A stretch of 58,672 nucleotides of DNA from Streptomyces mutomycini (GTDB lineage Bacteria; Actinomycetota; Actinomycetes; Streptomycetales; Streptomycetaceae), in assembly GCF_001700505.1 (NCBI RefSeq), contig NZ_MAPV01000139.1, positions 1 through 58,672 of the forward strand, written 5' to 3'. The notes under the pieces were generated by a model. That model searched no databases, was not told the origin of the DNA, and worked only from the letters and a program-made list of their open reading frames with translations. Of the stretch, positions 45,668-55,159 are shown piece by piece (within the stretch, counting starts at the first letter, position 1; every line of letters starts with the position of its first letter). Made by a program: the position numbers and the translations under genes.

Positions 45668-46753
45668 ATGAGAAGAAAACACATGAAAAGCCTGGCGGGC
45701 ATCACTCTCGCCACGGCCACCACCCTGGGCCTCGCGGCGGTTCCCTCCGCCGCGTCCGGACACCGTGATCTTGTGGTGCACCCGGGCGAATCGATCCAGC
45801 GCGCGGTCGACGCCGCGCGACCCGGCGACACCGTCGTCGTGCTGCCCGGCACGTACCGTGAGAGCGTCCTGATCACCAAGCCCGGCCTGACCCTGCGCGG
45901 AACGGGCGAGCGGACGGTGATCACACCGGCGGCCGCGAAGGGCGCCAGGGCCGCCAACGCCTGCGCCACGGGCGGGAACGGCCTCTGCGTCATCGGGACG
46001 AAGGGCCGCACGGTCGACGATGTCCGCGTCCGCTCGCTGACCGTCTCCGGCTTCGACAAGAGCGGTATCTGGGCGTCCTGGACCGACGGGCTCTCCGTCC
46101 GCGGGGTGTCCGCCCTGAAGAACGGCACCTGGGGCATCGCCCAGGAGCGGTCCACCCGCGGCGACTTCCGGCACAACACCGCTACCGGCAACGGCGACGC
46201 GGGCATCTTCGTCGCCAACTCGGTCAGCGAGGAGGGCGGAGCGACCGACACCGGCGGGACCCTGGTCGTGGACAACTCCGTGCGCGGGAACCGCATCGGC
46301 GTCACCGCCCGGCGGGTCAGGAACCTCGTGATCGACGGCAACACCCTGACGGGCAACTGCAGCGGCGTGTTCGTCGTGGGTGACGAGTCGAAGCCCGCGG
46401 CCGGGGCGATGACGATCAGCGGCAACCGGATCGTCCGGAACAACAAGTTCTGCCCGGCGACACCGCGCCTGTCCGCGATCCAGGGATCCGGCATCGTCCT
46501 CACCGGCAGCGAGGCCACGAACGTACATTCCAACATCATCCGGGGCAACGTGGGCTCCACGCCGCTCTCCGGCGGAATCCTGCTGTTCAAGAGCTTCGTG
46601 GGCGCGCTGAACACCGACAACACCATCAGCGACAACCTCGTGCGCGGAAACAAGCCGGCAGACCTCGCCAACCGCGACACCTCTGGCACCGGCAACACGT
46701 TCGTCAGCAACACGTGCGGGACTTCCGTCCCGGCCGGGATGTGTGCCCGATGA
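45668..46753 (+). CDS. Secreted right-handed beta-helix protein
   Basis: 361 residues with a signal peptide (1-about 29, GITLATATTLGLAAVPSAAS). It is followed by NosD/pectate-lyase-like coils. VVHPGESIQRAVDAARPGDTVVVLPGTYRESVLI is the first turn. Repeated GNxI/V turns follow (SALKNGTWGIAQ, NTATGNGDAGIFVAN, NTLTGNCSGVFVVGD, NIIRGNVGSTPLSGGI, NLVRGNKP). A late cysteine pair is present. Catalytic residues are not identifiable. Carbohydrate or surface binding is likely. Confidence 0.88.
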   Translation: MRRKHMKSLAGITLATATTLGLAAVPSAASGHRDLVVHPGESIQRAVDAARPGDTVVVLPGTYRESVLITKPGLTLRGTGERTVITPAAAKGARAANACATGGNGLCVIGTKGRTVDDVRVRSLTVSGFDKSGIWASWTDGLSVRGVSALKNGTWGIAQERSTRGDFRHNTATGNGDAGIFVANSVSEEGGATDTGGTLVVDNSVRGNRIGVTARRVRNLVIDGNTLTGNCSGVFVVGDESKPAAGAMTISGNRIVRNNKFCPATPRLSAIQGSGIVLTGSEATNVHSNIIRGNVGSTPLSGGILLFKSFVGALNTDNTISDNLVRGNKPADLANRDTSGTGNTFVSNTCGTSVPAGMCAR

Positions 46754-46796
46754 CGGCTCAGCGCCGCGCCAGTCGCACGAGGAGAATCGAGACGGT

Positions 46797-47882
46797 ATGA
46801 CCACCGTGAGCCCCACCCCCGACACGACACCCGTCACACCCCCTGCCACCACGCCTCAGGTTTCCGCCGACCAGAACCCGCCTCCGTCCATGCGGCTCCG
46901 GGAGCTCGCGTTCGGGGCGGCGTGTGCCGCGGCCGTACGCGCGGCGGCCAGGCTGGGCGTCGCCGACGCGCTGGGCGGGACACCGGCATCGGCAGCGGAG
47001 CTCGCGCTGGTCGTGGACGCCGAGCCGGTGCCTCTGCAACGGCTGCTGCGCGCACTGTGCTGCTACGGGATCTTCAGCGAGACGGCCGAGGGGAAGTTCG
47101 TGCACTCGGACATGTCCCGGCTGCTGCGTGAGGACGACCCGAACAGCCTGAAGTACATCTCCCTGTGGTGCACGGAGCCCTGGACCTGGGAGGTCTGGCC
47201 GCGTCTCGACGACGCGGTGCGCTCCGGCACGAGCGTCTTCCCGGAGACGTTCGGCAAGGGCTTCTTCGACTACCTCCACCAGGACGCGGGTGACTCCGCC
47301 CAGGTGTTCAACCGGGCGATGACCACCTCCAGCGTGCAGTCCGCGCAGGATGTGGCCGATCTGCTGGATCTCACCGGGGTGTCCTCGGTAGCCGACATCG
47401 GCGGCGGCCAGGGGCACGTTCTCGCGAGTCTGCTGGAGAAGCACCCCTCGGTGCGCGGAACCCTCCTGGACCTGCCGGGCGTCGTGGCACGCGCGGACGC
47501 GCGGCTGCGGGAGGGCGGCCGGTTCGCCGACCGGGTCCGGATCGTGCCCGGGGACTGCCGCGAGGACATCCCGTTCGAGGTGGATCTGTACATCATCAAG
47601 AACATCCTCGAATGGGACGACGAGAGCACCCGCAGGACCCTCGCCAACGTGGTCGCCGCGGCCCGCCCGGGCGCGCGTGTGGTGATCATCGAGAATCTCG
47701 TGGACGACACCCCGTCGATGAGGTTCACCACCGCCATGGACCTGCTGCTCCTGCTCAACGTCGGGGGCGCCAAGCACACCAGGGAGAGCCTGGTCGGGCG
47801 GATGTCCGACGCCGGCCTGCGGGTGGGTGAGATCCACCCCGTCAACGCGTACCTGCACGCCTTCGAGTGTGTCGTGCCGTAG
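46797..47882 (+). CDS. SAM-dependent O-methyltransferase
   Basis: 361 residues of the plant/antibiotic-type O-methyltransferase family. The N-terminal dimerisation domain has MRLRELAFGAACAAAVRAAARLGVADALGG and a winged-helix part LLRALCCYGIFSETAEGKFVHSDMSRLL. The SAM site is VADIGGGQGHVLASLLEKHP, then GTLLDLPGVV. The catalytic region is DLYIIKNILEWDDESTRRTL, with Lys-Asn-Ile in place of the common K-H-V. It faces the pigment cluster across one terminator and could modify its product, but lies in a separate unit. Confidence 0.88.
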   Translation: MTTVSPTPDTTPVTPPATTPQVSADQNPPPSMRLRELAFGAACAAAVRAAARLGVADALGGTPASAAELALVVDAEPVPLQRLLRALCCYGIFSETAEGKFVHSDMSRLLREDDPNSLKYISLWCTEPWTWEVWPRLDDAVRSGTSVFPETFGKGFFDYLHQDAGDSAQVFNRAMTTSSVQSAQDVADLLDLTGVSSVADIGGGQGHVLASLLEKHPSVRGTLLDLPGVVARADARLREGGRFADRVRIVPGDCREDIPFEVDLYIIKNILEWDDESTRRTLANVVAAARPGARVVIIENLVDDTPSMRFTTAMDLLLLLNVGGAKHTRESLVGRMSDAGLRVGEIHPVNAYLHAFECVVP

Positions 47883-47900
47883 TACGGCCCGCACAGAGAT

Positions 47901-47938
47901 CGCCCCGGGTCCGGCACTCAGGTGCCGGACCCGGGGCG
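47901..47938. terminator. Bidirectional hairpin terminator
   Basis: CGCCCCGGGTCCGGCAC (47901-47917), loop TCAG, GTGCCGGACCCGGGGCG (47922-47938). The 17-bp perfect stem lies between the convergent methyltransferase and the last pigment gene. Confidence 0.92.
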
Positions 47939-47950
47939 CTCGTCCGTGTG

Positions 47951-48283
47951 TCAGGCGGCGCCGTCGCTCTGCCACCGGTAGAACTGCTGCGCCATCGCGT
48001 CCTTCGGACCGCGCCAGGTCTGCGGGTCGTAAGGGCTGACGAACGCGGTGAGCCGGTCGCTGATGGCCTTGAACTCCGGGTGCTCCATCACCTTGGCGAT
48101 CTCCGGGCCCGGGGGCCGGTCGGACTCGATCAGGTGCAGGTACACGTCGCCGAACTGGAACAGGGTGCGCCTGTTCACGCCGACGAGGTGCGGCAGGTCG
48201 GTGTCGTCCGAGGCCGCGAACAGCTTCGCGATGTCGGGCGCGGATTCGGGTGCCATCCGGGCGACGATCAGTGCGTGGTGCAT
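47951..48283 (-). CDS. TcmI-family polyketide cyclase (WhiE ORFVII-like)
   Basis: 110 residues, a ferredoxin-like fold: MHHALIVARMAPESAPDIAKLFAASDDTDLPHLVGVNRRTLFQFGDVYLHLIE, ending PQTWRGPKDAMAQQFYRWQ. TcmI homologues close later rings of aromatic polyketides. It is the last gene of the leftward pigment operon, matching ORFVII in S. coelicolor. GAAAGG precedes the ATG. Confidence 0.92.
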   Translation of the reverse strand: MHHALIVARMAPESAPDIAKLFAASDDTDLPHLVGVNRRTLFQFGDVYLHLIESDRPPGPEIAKVMEHPEFKAISDRLTAFVSPYDPQTWRGPKDAMAQQFYRWQSDGAA

Positions 48284-48302
48284 CTGGCTGCCTTTCGGGG
48301 CA

Positions 48303-49041
<739 letters not shown>

Positions 49042-49057
49042 GTGGGAGTACTCCTTC

Positions 49058-50317
49058 TCACAGCGGGGTGTCGGTGCGGTGCCGCAGCACCAGAGCCGAG
49101 TTCGAGCCCATCAGCCCGCGGCTCAGCACGAGCGCCGTGCGCAGTTCTGCGGGACGCGCGCGATCGGTGACCACGTCGAGGTCGTGGCACACGTCGAAGA
49201 CGTTGGGCGTCGGGGGGATGAGGCCGTGTTCCATGGCGAGTACGGCGGCGGACGTGTCCAGCACGGGCGCTCCGCAGTAGGCCCGCCCGATGCCGGTCTT
49301 GGGCGCCGTGACGGGTACGCGCCGTCCGTGCGGGCCGAGGGCGTCGGCGATCGCCAGTGCCTCGGCACGGTCCGCCGAGGGCACACCCAGTGCGTCCGCG
49401 AAGACCACGTCGACCTCCTCGGGCGCGCAGCCGGCTTCGCGCAGAGCGCCCTCGATCGCCTTGGCCAGCCCCGCACGGGATTCCTCCCACCGTGCGGCTC
49501 CGGTGAAGGTGGCGGCGTGTCCGGCCAGTTCGGCCCGGATCCTGGCGCCTCGGTCGCGGGCCGCCGTCTCCTCCTCCACCACCAGCATGGCGCCGCCCTC
49601 GGCCGGCACGAACCCGCAGGCGTCCGCGGTGAACGGCCGGTAGGCGCGCGTGGGTTCGTCGCTCAGACTGAGTTCGTCGTAACCGAGCTGGCAGACGACG
49701 GAGTACGGCGCGAGAGGCGCTTCGGCCGCGCCGACGACGACGGCGTCGGTGCCGCCGCGGATGGAGCGCGCCGCGTGCATGAGCGCGTCCAGGCCGCCGG
49801 CCTCGTCGCTGGCGACAACGGCGCACGGCCCCTTGAAGCCGCCCCGGATCGAGATCTGGCCGGTGCTGGCCGCGTAGAACCAGGCGATGGACTGGTAGGG
49901 ACCGACGAAGCGGGAGCCCTGCCCCCAGAGCCGCTGCAGCTCGCGCTGGCCGAACTCACCGCCGCCGGATCCGGCGGCGGTGACCACGCCCACCTTGAAC
50001 GGCGCACCCTCGTAGTCGGCGCGCCCGAGCCGGGCGTCGTCCAGGGCGAGGTCGGCCGCCGCCATCGCGTAGTGCGTGAAGCGGTCGGTCTGGACGAGGT
50101 AGCGCTCCTCGATGAACGCCACCGGGTCGAAGTCCCTGACCTCCCCCGCGACCCGTAGCGGGAGGTTCTCGCAGCCCTCGCGGGATACCAGGTCGAGGAC
50201 GCTGACGCCTTCCTGGGTCTGCTTCCAGAAGGCGCCGGCGCCGGTCCCGTTGGGGGCGACGACACCGATCCCCGTGATGACGGAACTGCGGCGTGCCGGG
50301 GTTGCCGGGTTGTTCAT
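49058..50317 (-). CDS. Chain-length factor / KS-beta (WhiE ORFIV-like)
   Basis: 419 residues, thiolase fold, paired with KS-alpha to set chain length. The position matching the KS-alpha catalytic Cys170 is Glu172 ([15 protein letters not shown]). Antibiotic-type CLFs usually have Gln there. The remaining fold motifs are kept ([30 protein letters not shown]). Its ATG overlaps the KS-alpha stop (50314-50317), with GGGAGGA upstream, giving translational coupling and roughly equal synthesis. Confidence 0.94.
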   Translation of the reverse strand: MNNPATPARRSSVITGIGVVAPNGTGAGAFWKQTQEGVSVLDLVSREGCENLPLRVAGEVRDFDPVAFIEERYLVQTDRFTHYAMAAADLALDDARLGRADYEGAPFKVGVVTAAGSGGGEFGQRELQRLWGQGSRFVGPYQSIAWFYAASTGQISIRGGFKGPCAVVASDEAGGLDALMHAARSIRGGTDAVVVGAAEAPLAPYSVVCQLGYDELSLSDEPTRAYRPFTADACGFVPAEGGAMLVVEEETAARDRGARIRAELAGHAATFTGAARWEESRAGLAKAIEGALREAGCAPEEVDVVFADALGVPSADRAEALAIADALGPHGRRVPVTAPKTGIGRAYCGAPVLDTSAAVLAMEHGLIPPTPNVFDVCHDLDVVTDRARPAELRTALVLSRGLMGSNSALVLRHRTDTPL

Positions 50318-51585
50318 GGAGTCCTCCCGCCTGATCGGGTCATGGCGACGGCGGACTGGAATCCGCCGAAGCCACTGCCGACCGAGAGCACGCTGCGCAG
50401 CTTGAGCGGCCGCGCGGTGCGGGGTACGTAGTCGAGATCGCATTCGGGGTCCGCGGTCTCGTAGTTGGCCGTCGGCGGCACCGTCTGGTGTTTGAGGGCC
50501 AGGACGCAGGCGGCGATCTCGATCGCTCCGATGGCGCCGAGGGAGTGACCGACCATCGACTTGATCGAACTCATCGGCACTTCGTACGCGTGCGCGCCGA
50601 GCGCCCGCTTCACCGCTGCCGTCTCGTGCCGGTCGTTCTGTTTGGTGCCCGAGCCGTGCGCGTTGACGTAGTCGACCTGCGAGCCGTCGAGGCGGGCGTG
50701 CGCGAGGGCGGTGTTGATGGCCTCGGCCATCTCCAGCCCTTCCGTGGTGAGCCCGGTCATGTGGTACGCGTTGCCGAATGTGGCGTAGCCCGATATCTCG
50801 CAGTAGACGGTCGCGCCGCGGGCCCGGGCGTGCTCCAGGTCCTCGAGGATGAGGACGGCGCCGCCCTCGCCCATGACGAAACCGTCCCTGCGGGCGTCGA
50901 ACGGCCTGGAGGCGTGCTCCGGGTCGTCGTTGTTCGCCGAGGTCGCCTTGATCGCGTCGAAGCACGCCACCGTGATGGGGGTGATCGGCGTGTCGGAGGC
51001 GCCGGCGACACAGATGTCGACCCGGCCCTCCTCGACGGAGTGGAAGGCGTACCCGATCGCGTCGAGGCCGGAGGTGCAGCCCGTCGAGACCGTCTGCACG
51101 GGCCCGTGGGCGCCGACCTCCTCCGCGACCGCGGAGGCGAGGGTGCTGGGAGCGAACGCCCGCTCGAGGTGGGCGCCCGCGGGCCGGGGGTCGACGTCCC
51201 AGCGCGCCCCGCTGCCGCTGACGGCGACGTAGTCGTGCTCCAGACGGGTGGTGCCGCCGACCGCGGTTCCGAGGGACACCCCGATGCGCCAGGGGTCCTC
51301 CTTCTCGAGGTCGAGTCCGGCGTCGCCCAGCGCCTCCCTGGCCGCCACCAGGGCGAACTGGATGTACCGGTCCGAACGGGCGATCTGTTCGGCGTCCAGG
51401 CCGTGGGCGACGGGGTCGAAGTCGCACTCTGCGGCGATGCGCGAGCGGAACTCGGACGGGTCGAACAGCGTGATGCCTCGTGTCGCCGTACGGCCGTTGG
51501 CGAGCAGGTCCCAGAAGGCGGGGGCTCCGATGCCACCGGGGGCGACGACGCCGACCCCTGTGACGGCCACGCGCCGCCGGGTCAT
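50314..51585 (-). CDS. Ketosynthase alpha (WhiE ORFIII-like)
   Basis: 423 residues. Catalytic Cys170 ([13 protein letters not shown]), His310 ([12 protein letters not shown]) and His347 ([12 protein letters not shown]) are all present. It condenses malonyl-ACP units with the CLF partner. It overlaps the cupin gene upstream by four bases (51582-51585) and the CLF downstream by four, a fully coupled trio. Confidence 0.96.
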   Translation of the reverse strand: MTRRRVAVTGVGVVAPGGIGAPAFWDLLANGRTATRGITLFDPSEFRSRIAAECDFDPVAHGLDAEQIARSDRYIQFALVAAREALGDAGLDLEKEDPWRIGVSLGTAVGGTTRLEHDYVAVSGSGARWDVDPRPAGAHLERAFAPSTLASAVAEEVGAHGPVQTVSTGCTSGLDAIGYAFHSVEEGRVDICVAGASDTPITPITVACFDAIKATSANNDDPEHASRPFDARRDGFVMGEGGAVLILEDLEHARARGATVYCEISGYATFGNAYHMTGLTTEGLEMAEAINTALAHARLDGSQVDYVNAHGSGTKQNDRHETAAVKRALGAHAYEVPMSSIKSMVGHSLGAIGAIEIAACVLALKHQTVPPTANYETADPECDLDYVPRTARPLKLRSVLSVGSGFGGFQSAVAMTRSGGRTP

Positions 51586-52025
51586 GAGGCTGCCCCCGTT
51601 CGTTCTGGCGGAGCGTAGCCGTCACTGGGGTCCGCGGTTTCCGTGACCTCGGTGTCCACGTGCCCGAGTTCCGGGCGCGGGGCGAGCGGACCGAGGTGGA
51701 AGACCATGCGCGCTTCCACGTCGCCCACGTTGCGGAAGCGGTGACGGACGTGCGGCGGGATGAGCAGGCCCTGGTCGGGCCGCATGGCGAGCGTCTCGCC
51801 GTCGAGGTCCACTTCGAGGAGCCCGTCCACGACGTACACGAACTCCTCGGAGTACGGGTGGTAGTGCTCGCCGATGCGGTCACCGGGGTCGACGATGGCC
51901 AGCCCCATGAAGCCGCTGGTGGCGCCCACCGCCGTGGGTGTGAGCAGGGCGCGCAGGTCGCCTCCGCGCCTGCGGTTGGGCTGAGTCTCGCTGAGGTCCA
52001 CGATGCGAGGCCGGTGGGTGGTCAT
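51582..52025 (-). CDS. Cupin protein (WhiE ORFII-like)
   Basis: 147 residues, one cupin barrel: [52 protein letters not shown], with the two His/Glu motifs. It is probably a metal-dependent accessory enzyme of pigment formation. The substrate is unknown even in the reference cluster. GGAGGAG precedes the ATG. Confidence 0.92.
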   Translation of the reverse strand: MTTHRPRIVDLSETQPNRRRGGDLRALLTPTAVGATSGFMGLAIVDPGDRIGEHYHPYSEEFVYVVDGLLEVDLDGETLAMRPDQGLLIPPHVRHRFRNVGDVEARMVFHLGPLAPRPELGHVDTEVTETADPSDGYAPPERTGAAS

Positions 52026-52097
52026 GGCTGGTCTCCTCCAGGCACTTCGTGCGGTGTGTCGGCGGTGCGGGGTGGGGGCCCGGTTGCCGGTGGCGCG

Positions 52098-53216
52098 TCA
52101 GGACTCGGTGGCCCGACGGTCGGTGATCAGGTTCATCTCGGCCTGCGCGAGGAAGCGCGCGGCCTCCTGGTCGGTCGTCGGCATGCCGTTGGCGCCGCCG
52201 TCGAGCAGCCGGCCGAGCATGGCCGCCTTGCGGTGGCCGCCGATGCCGAGTGCCTGCGTGGGCTGTGCGCCGAGCGGGCCGTGCACCTCGAGGAGCCGCA
52301 CCACGATGTCGTCGCGCTGGAAGATGGTGCTGCTCTCGATGGGGCTCGACGCGTCGTTCGCCGCTTCCTCGTCCTGGCCGGCGAGCAGCCGGGCCAGTGC
52401 CATTCCGCAGCCTTCCTTGGCCTGGTAGAACAGCGAGTGCCGCTGGACGTCCTCGGGGGCGTGGCGGCCGGCCGTCACGTGGTGGACGGTCGGAAGCGCG
52501 GCCCGGGTGAAGAACATCCGGGCGGAGTCGGGGTCACTGAGGTCGCGGTGCTGCTCCAGGTAGGGGTTGATGGCCTCCTCGACGGCCCGGACCTCGGGCT
52601 GACGGGAGACGTGGCGCAGCGCTGCCATGAGGTCGCCCTCGACCTCGACCGCTCGCACGACACGGTTTCCGTGCATGAAGAGCGAGGTGCGACGCAGCCG
52701 GGTGTTCTCGTCGACGCGGGGCTGCGGTGAGTCGTAGTCGGCGAGGATCTTCGCGACCATCTCCTCCGTGCCGGGCTTCACGGTGAAGGTGAGTGCGTGA
52801 CGCACGACGCCGTCGCCGAGGCGCGGGGCGGACTGGAGGCCGCCCTTGGCCTTCCCCGAGGTGTTCTCGAAGGCGACGCCGGTCTCCCGGAGGACGCTGA
52901 AGCGGAGGGAGCGGGTGTCGCGTACGCAGCTGTGCAGCGGCTGCACCGTCGCCACGTGCTCCTCGCTGTTCACCCAGGCGAGGAACGGCGGCGCGCTCTC
53001 CCACTCGCTGGTGATGAGCCACTGCGAAGGGTTCTCGATGGACTGGCACAGCTGGTCGCTGATGTGTCCGGGGATCGAGGCCACCTGGTTGCGCATGTGC
53101 TCGTACGCCTCGAGGAACTCGTTCTGGGCGCCGTCGTACAGGTCCATCATCAATATGACCCGGAGCCTCGAACCGTCGAAGGCGGACTGAGATATCCGTT
53201 CCGAGACGTTTGCCAT
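52098..53216 (-). CDS. SchA/CurD-like protein (WhiE ORFI-like)
   Basis: 372 residues with repeated SchA/CurD-type units: RLRVILMMDLYDGAQNEFLEAYEHMRNQVASIPGHISDQLCQSIENPSQWLITSEWES, a second unit around ALTFTVKPGTEEMVAKILADYD, and a third near HSLFYQAKEGCGMALARLLAGQDEE. The fold is antibiotic-biosynthesis-monooxygenase-like. It is the first gene of the leftward pigment operon. GAAGGAG precedes the ATG at 53214-53216. Confidence 0.93.
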   Translation of the reverse strand: MANVSERISQSAFDGSRLRVILMMDLYDGAQNEFLEAYEHMRNQVASIPGHISDQLCQSIENPSQWLITSEWESAPPFLAWVNSEEHVATVQPLHSCVRDTRSLRFSVLRETGVAFENTSGKAKGGLQSAPRLGDGVVRHALTFTVKPGTEEMVAKILADYDSPQPRVDENTRLRRTSLFMHGNRVVRAVEVEGDLMAALRHVSRQPEVRAVEEAINPYLEQHRDLSDPDSARMFFTRAALPTVHHVTAGRHAPEDVQRHSLFYQAKEGCGMALARLLAGQDEEAANDASSPIESSTIFQRDDIVVRLLEVHGPLGAQPTQALGIGGHRKAAMLGRLLDGGANGMPTTDQEAARFLAQAEMNLITDRRATES

Positions 53217-53489
53217 CTTGCGCTCTCCTTCGAGACAGTGTGGCGGCCACGTCCTGTGGCCCCTCGTCATCCGTCGGTTTCGGTGGAAGCGGCGCAGTTC
53301 CCTGCCTGCCGGCGCGTGACGTCCGCCCCCTCGGCGCGAGCATCGCTCCCGCGACTGATCGTGGAACGCCGGAACGGGCGGCGCGAGATTTATGAACCGT
53401 TCAGGTGAGGCGTCGGCACAAGCCCGGCCGAAGCCCGCCTACGAGGGCATGGACACTGCATCCGTCACGCGTCCGAGCTGGAGCAACTG
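53217..53489. promoter_or_regulatory. Divergent promoter region of the pigment cluster
   Basis: 273 bases between the leftward operon and the rightward hydroxylase. In S. coelicolor, separate promoters here drive the operon and ORFVIII late in sporulation, the latter depending on sigma-F. I could not place the -10/-35 boxes with confidence. It is less GC-rich near 53380-53405. Confidence 0.6.
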
Positions 53490-55127
53490 ATGAACGAGAA
53501 CGTCGATCTCCGCGTACCGGTCCTCATCGTGGGCGGCTCCCTGGTGGGCCTCTCCGCTTCCCTCTTCCTGAGCCGGCTCGGGGTCCGCCACCTGCTCGTG
53601 GAGAAGCACAGCAGCACCTCGACCCACCCGCGGGGACGCGGCAACAACGTCCGCACGATGGAGGTGTTCAGGACCGCGGGCGCGGAACAGCTGATCAGGG
53701 AAGCCGCATCCGTGCTGGCGGACAATCACGGCATCCTCCAGGCCGGGTCGCTGACCGGCGACGACCAGGAGTGGCTGTTCAAGGAGATCGACCCGGGCGG
53801 CGGGCTCGCCCGGTTCAGCCCGAGCGGCTGGTGCCTGTGCAGCCAGAACGACCTGGAACCCGTGCTCGTCTCCCATGCGCGGGCGCAGGGCAGCGAGCTG
53901 CGGTTCTCCACCGAGCTGCTCACGTTCGAGCAGGACGAGGGCGGGGTCACCGCCGTGGTGAAGGACCGGGAGACCGGGGAGCACACCTCGGTGCGCGCCG
54001 ACTACCTCGTCGCGGCCGACGGGCCCCGCAGTCCCGTCCGGGAGCAGCTGGGCATCGGCCGGACGGGTCCGGGCGACCTGTTCCACAACGTGAGTATCAC
54101 GTTCCGCTCCCGGCGGCTCGCCTCCGTGGTGGGTGACCGGCGCTTCATCGTCTGCTATCTGACGAACCCCGAGGCGGACGGGGCCCTGCTGCCCGTGGAC
54201 AACGAGGAGCAGTGGGTGTTCCACGCGCCGTGGCAGCCCGACCGGGGCGAGACGCTGGAGGACTTCACCGACGAGCGGTGCGCGGAGCACATCCGCAGGG
54301 CGGTCGGATCACCGGACCTGGACGTCGAGATCACGGGCAAGGCCCCGTGGCACGCCGCCGAGCGGGTCGCCGAACGGTACGGTTCCGGCCGGGTCTTCCT
54401 TGCCGGTGACTCGGCTCACGAGATGTCCCCCACCGGGGCCTTCGGCTCCAACACCGGCATCCAGGACGCGCACAACCTGGCGTGGAAGCTGGCCGCCGTG
54501 ATCGGCGAGGCTGCGGGGCCGGGGCTTCTCGGGACGTACGAGGCGGAGCGGCTGCCGGTGGCCAGGGCGACGAGTGCGCGTGCGTCGGCCCGTTCCGGAG
54601 AGCACAGCCATCCGGGCTACGCCGGCTCGCCCGGCCCCGCCGGCGGCGGCCGCAAGGGCGGCATGCTCACGGTCGCCCTCGGTTACCGGTATGTACGGGG
54701 CGCCGTCCTGGGCGTCGATCCGGCGCTTCCGGTGGTGCCCGAGGGCATGGGCCTGACGGGCGAACCCGGCACGCGGGCACCGCACATGTGGCTCGGCCGG
54801 GACGGCCATCGCGTGTCAACCCTGGATCTCTACGAGAAGTCGTTCGTGCTGCTGTGCGATGCCCGGTATCCGGACTGGCGGGCGGCTGCCCGGCAGGTGG
54901 CGAAGCGTCTGTCGGTCCCTCTGGAGGCGTTCGGGATCGGTTCCGTCCCGGGCGCGGACCTGGAGCCCGAGGACGGGGCCGACTGGGCGGCCTCCCACGG
55001 GACGTCCGCGGAGGGCGCCGTCCTGGTGCGTCCCGACGGTTTCGTGGCCTGGCGCTCCGAGGCCGCGGCGGCGGACCCGGAGGCGACGCTGTACGAGGTC
55101 ATGATGACGCTGCTCCACCGCGGCTGA
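53490..55127 (+). CDS. FAD-dependent hydroxylase of the pigment cluster (WhiE ORFVIII-like)
   Basis: 545 residues, class A aromatic hydroxylase. FAD motif VLIVGGSLVGLSASLFL, then DYLVAADGPRSPVREQLG. FAD/ribityl motif RVFLAGDSAHEMSPTGAFGSNTGIQDAHNLAWKLAAV. C-terminal thioredoxin-like domain with RDGHRVSTLDLYEKSFVLLCDA and DGFVAWRSE. It should oxidise the pigment precursor late in synthesis. GGAGCAACTG precedes the ATG. Confidence 0.94.
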   Translation: MNENVDLRVPVLIVGGSLVGLSASLFLSRLGVRHLLVEKHSSTSTHPRGRGNNVRTMEVFRTAGAEQLIREAASVLADNHGILQAGSLTGDDQEWLFKEIDPGGGLARFSPSGWCLCSQNDLEPVLVSHARAQGSELRFSTELLTFEQDEGGVTAVVKDRETGEHTSVRADYLVAADGPRSPVREQLGIGRTGPGDLFHNVSITFRSRRLASVVGDRRFIVCYLTNPEADGALLPVDNEEQWVFHAPWQPDRGETLEDFTDERCAEHIRRAVGSPDLDVEITGKAPWHAAERVAERYGSGRVFLAGDSAHEMSPTGAFGSNTGIQDAHNLAWKLAAVIGEAAGPGLLGTYEAERLPVARATSARASARSGEHSHPGYAGSPGPAGGGRKGGMLTVALGYRYVRGAVLGVDPALPVVPEGMGLTGEPGTRAPHMWLGRDGHRVSTLDLYEKSFVLLCDARYPDWRAAARQVAKRLSVPLEAFGIGSVPGADLEPEDGADWAASHGTSAEGAVLVRPDGFVAWRSEAAAADPEATLYEVMMTLLHRG

Positions 55128-55159
55128 CGCGGCGGTGCGGCCGGCGGGCACAAGGCCCG

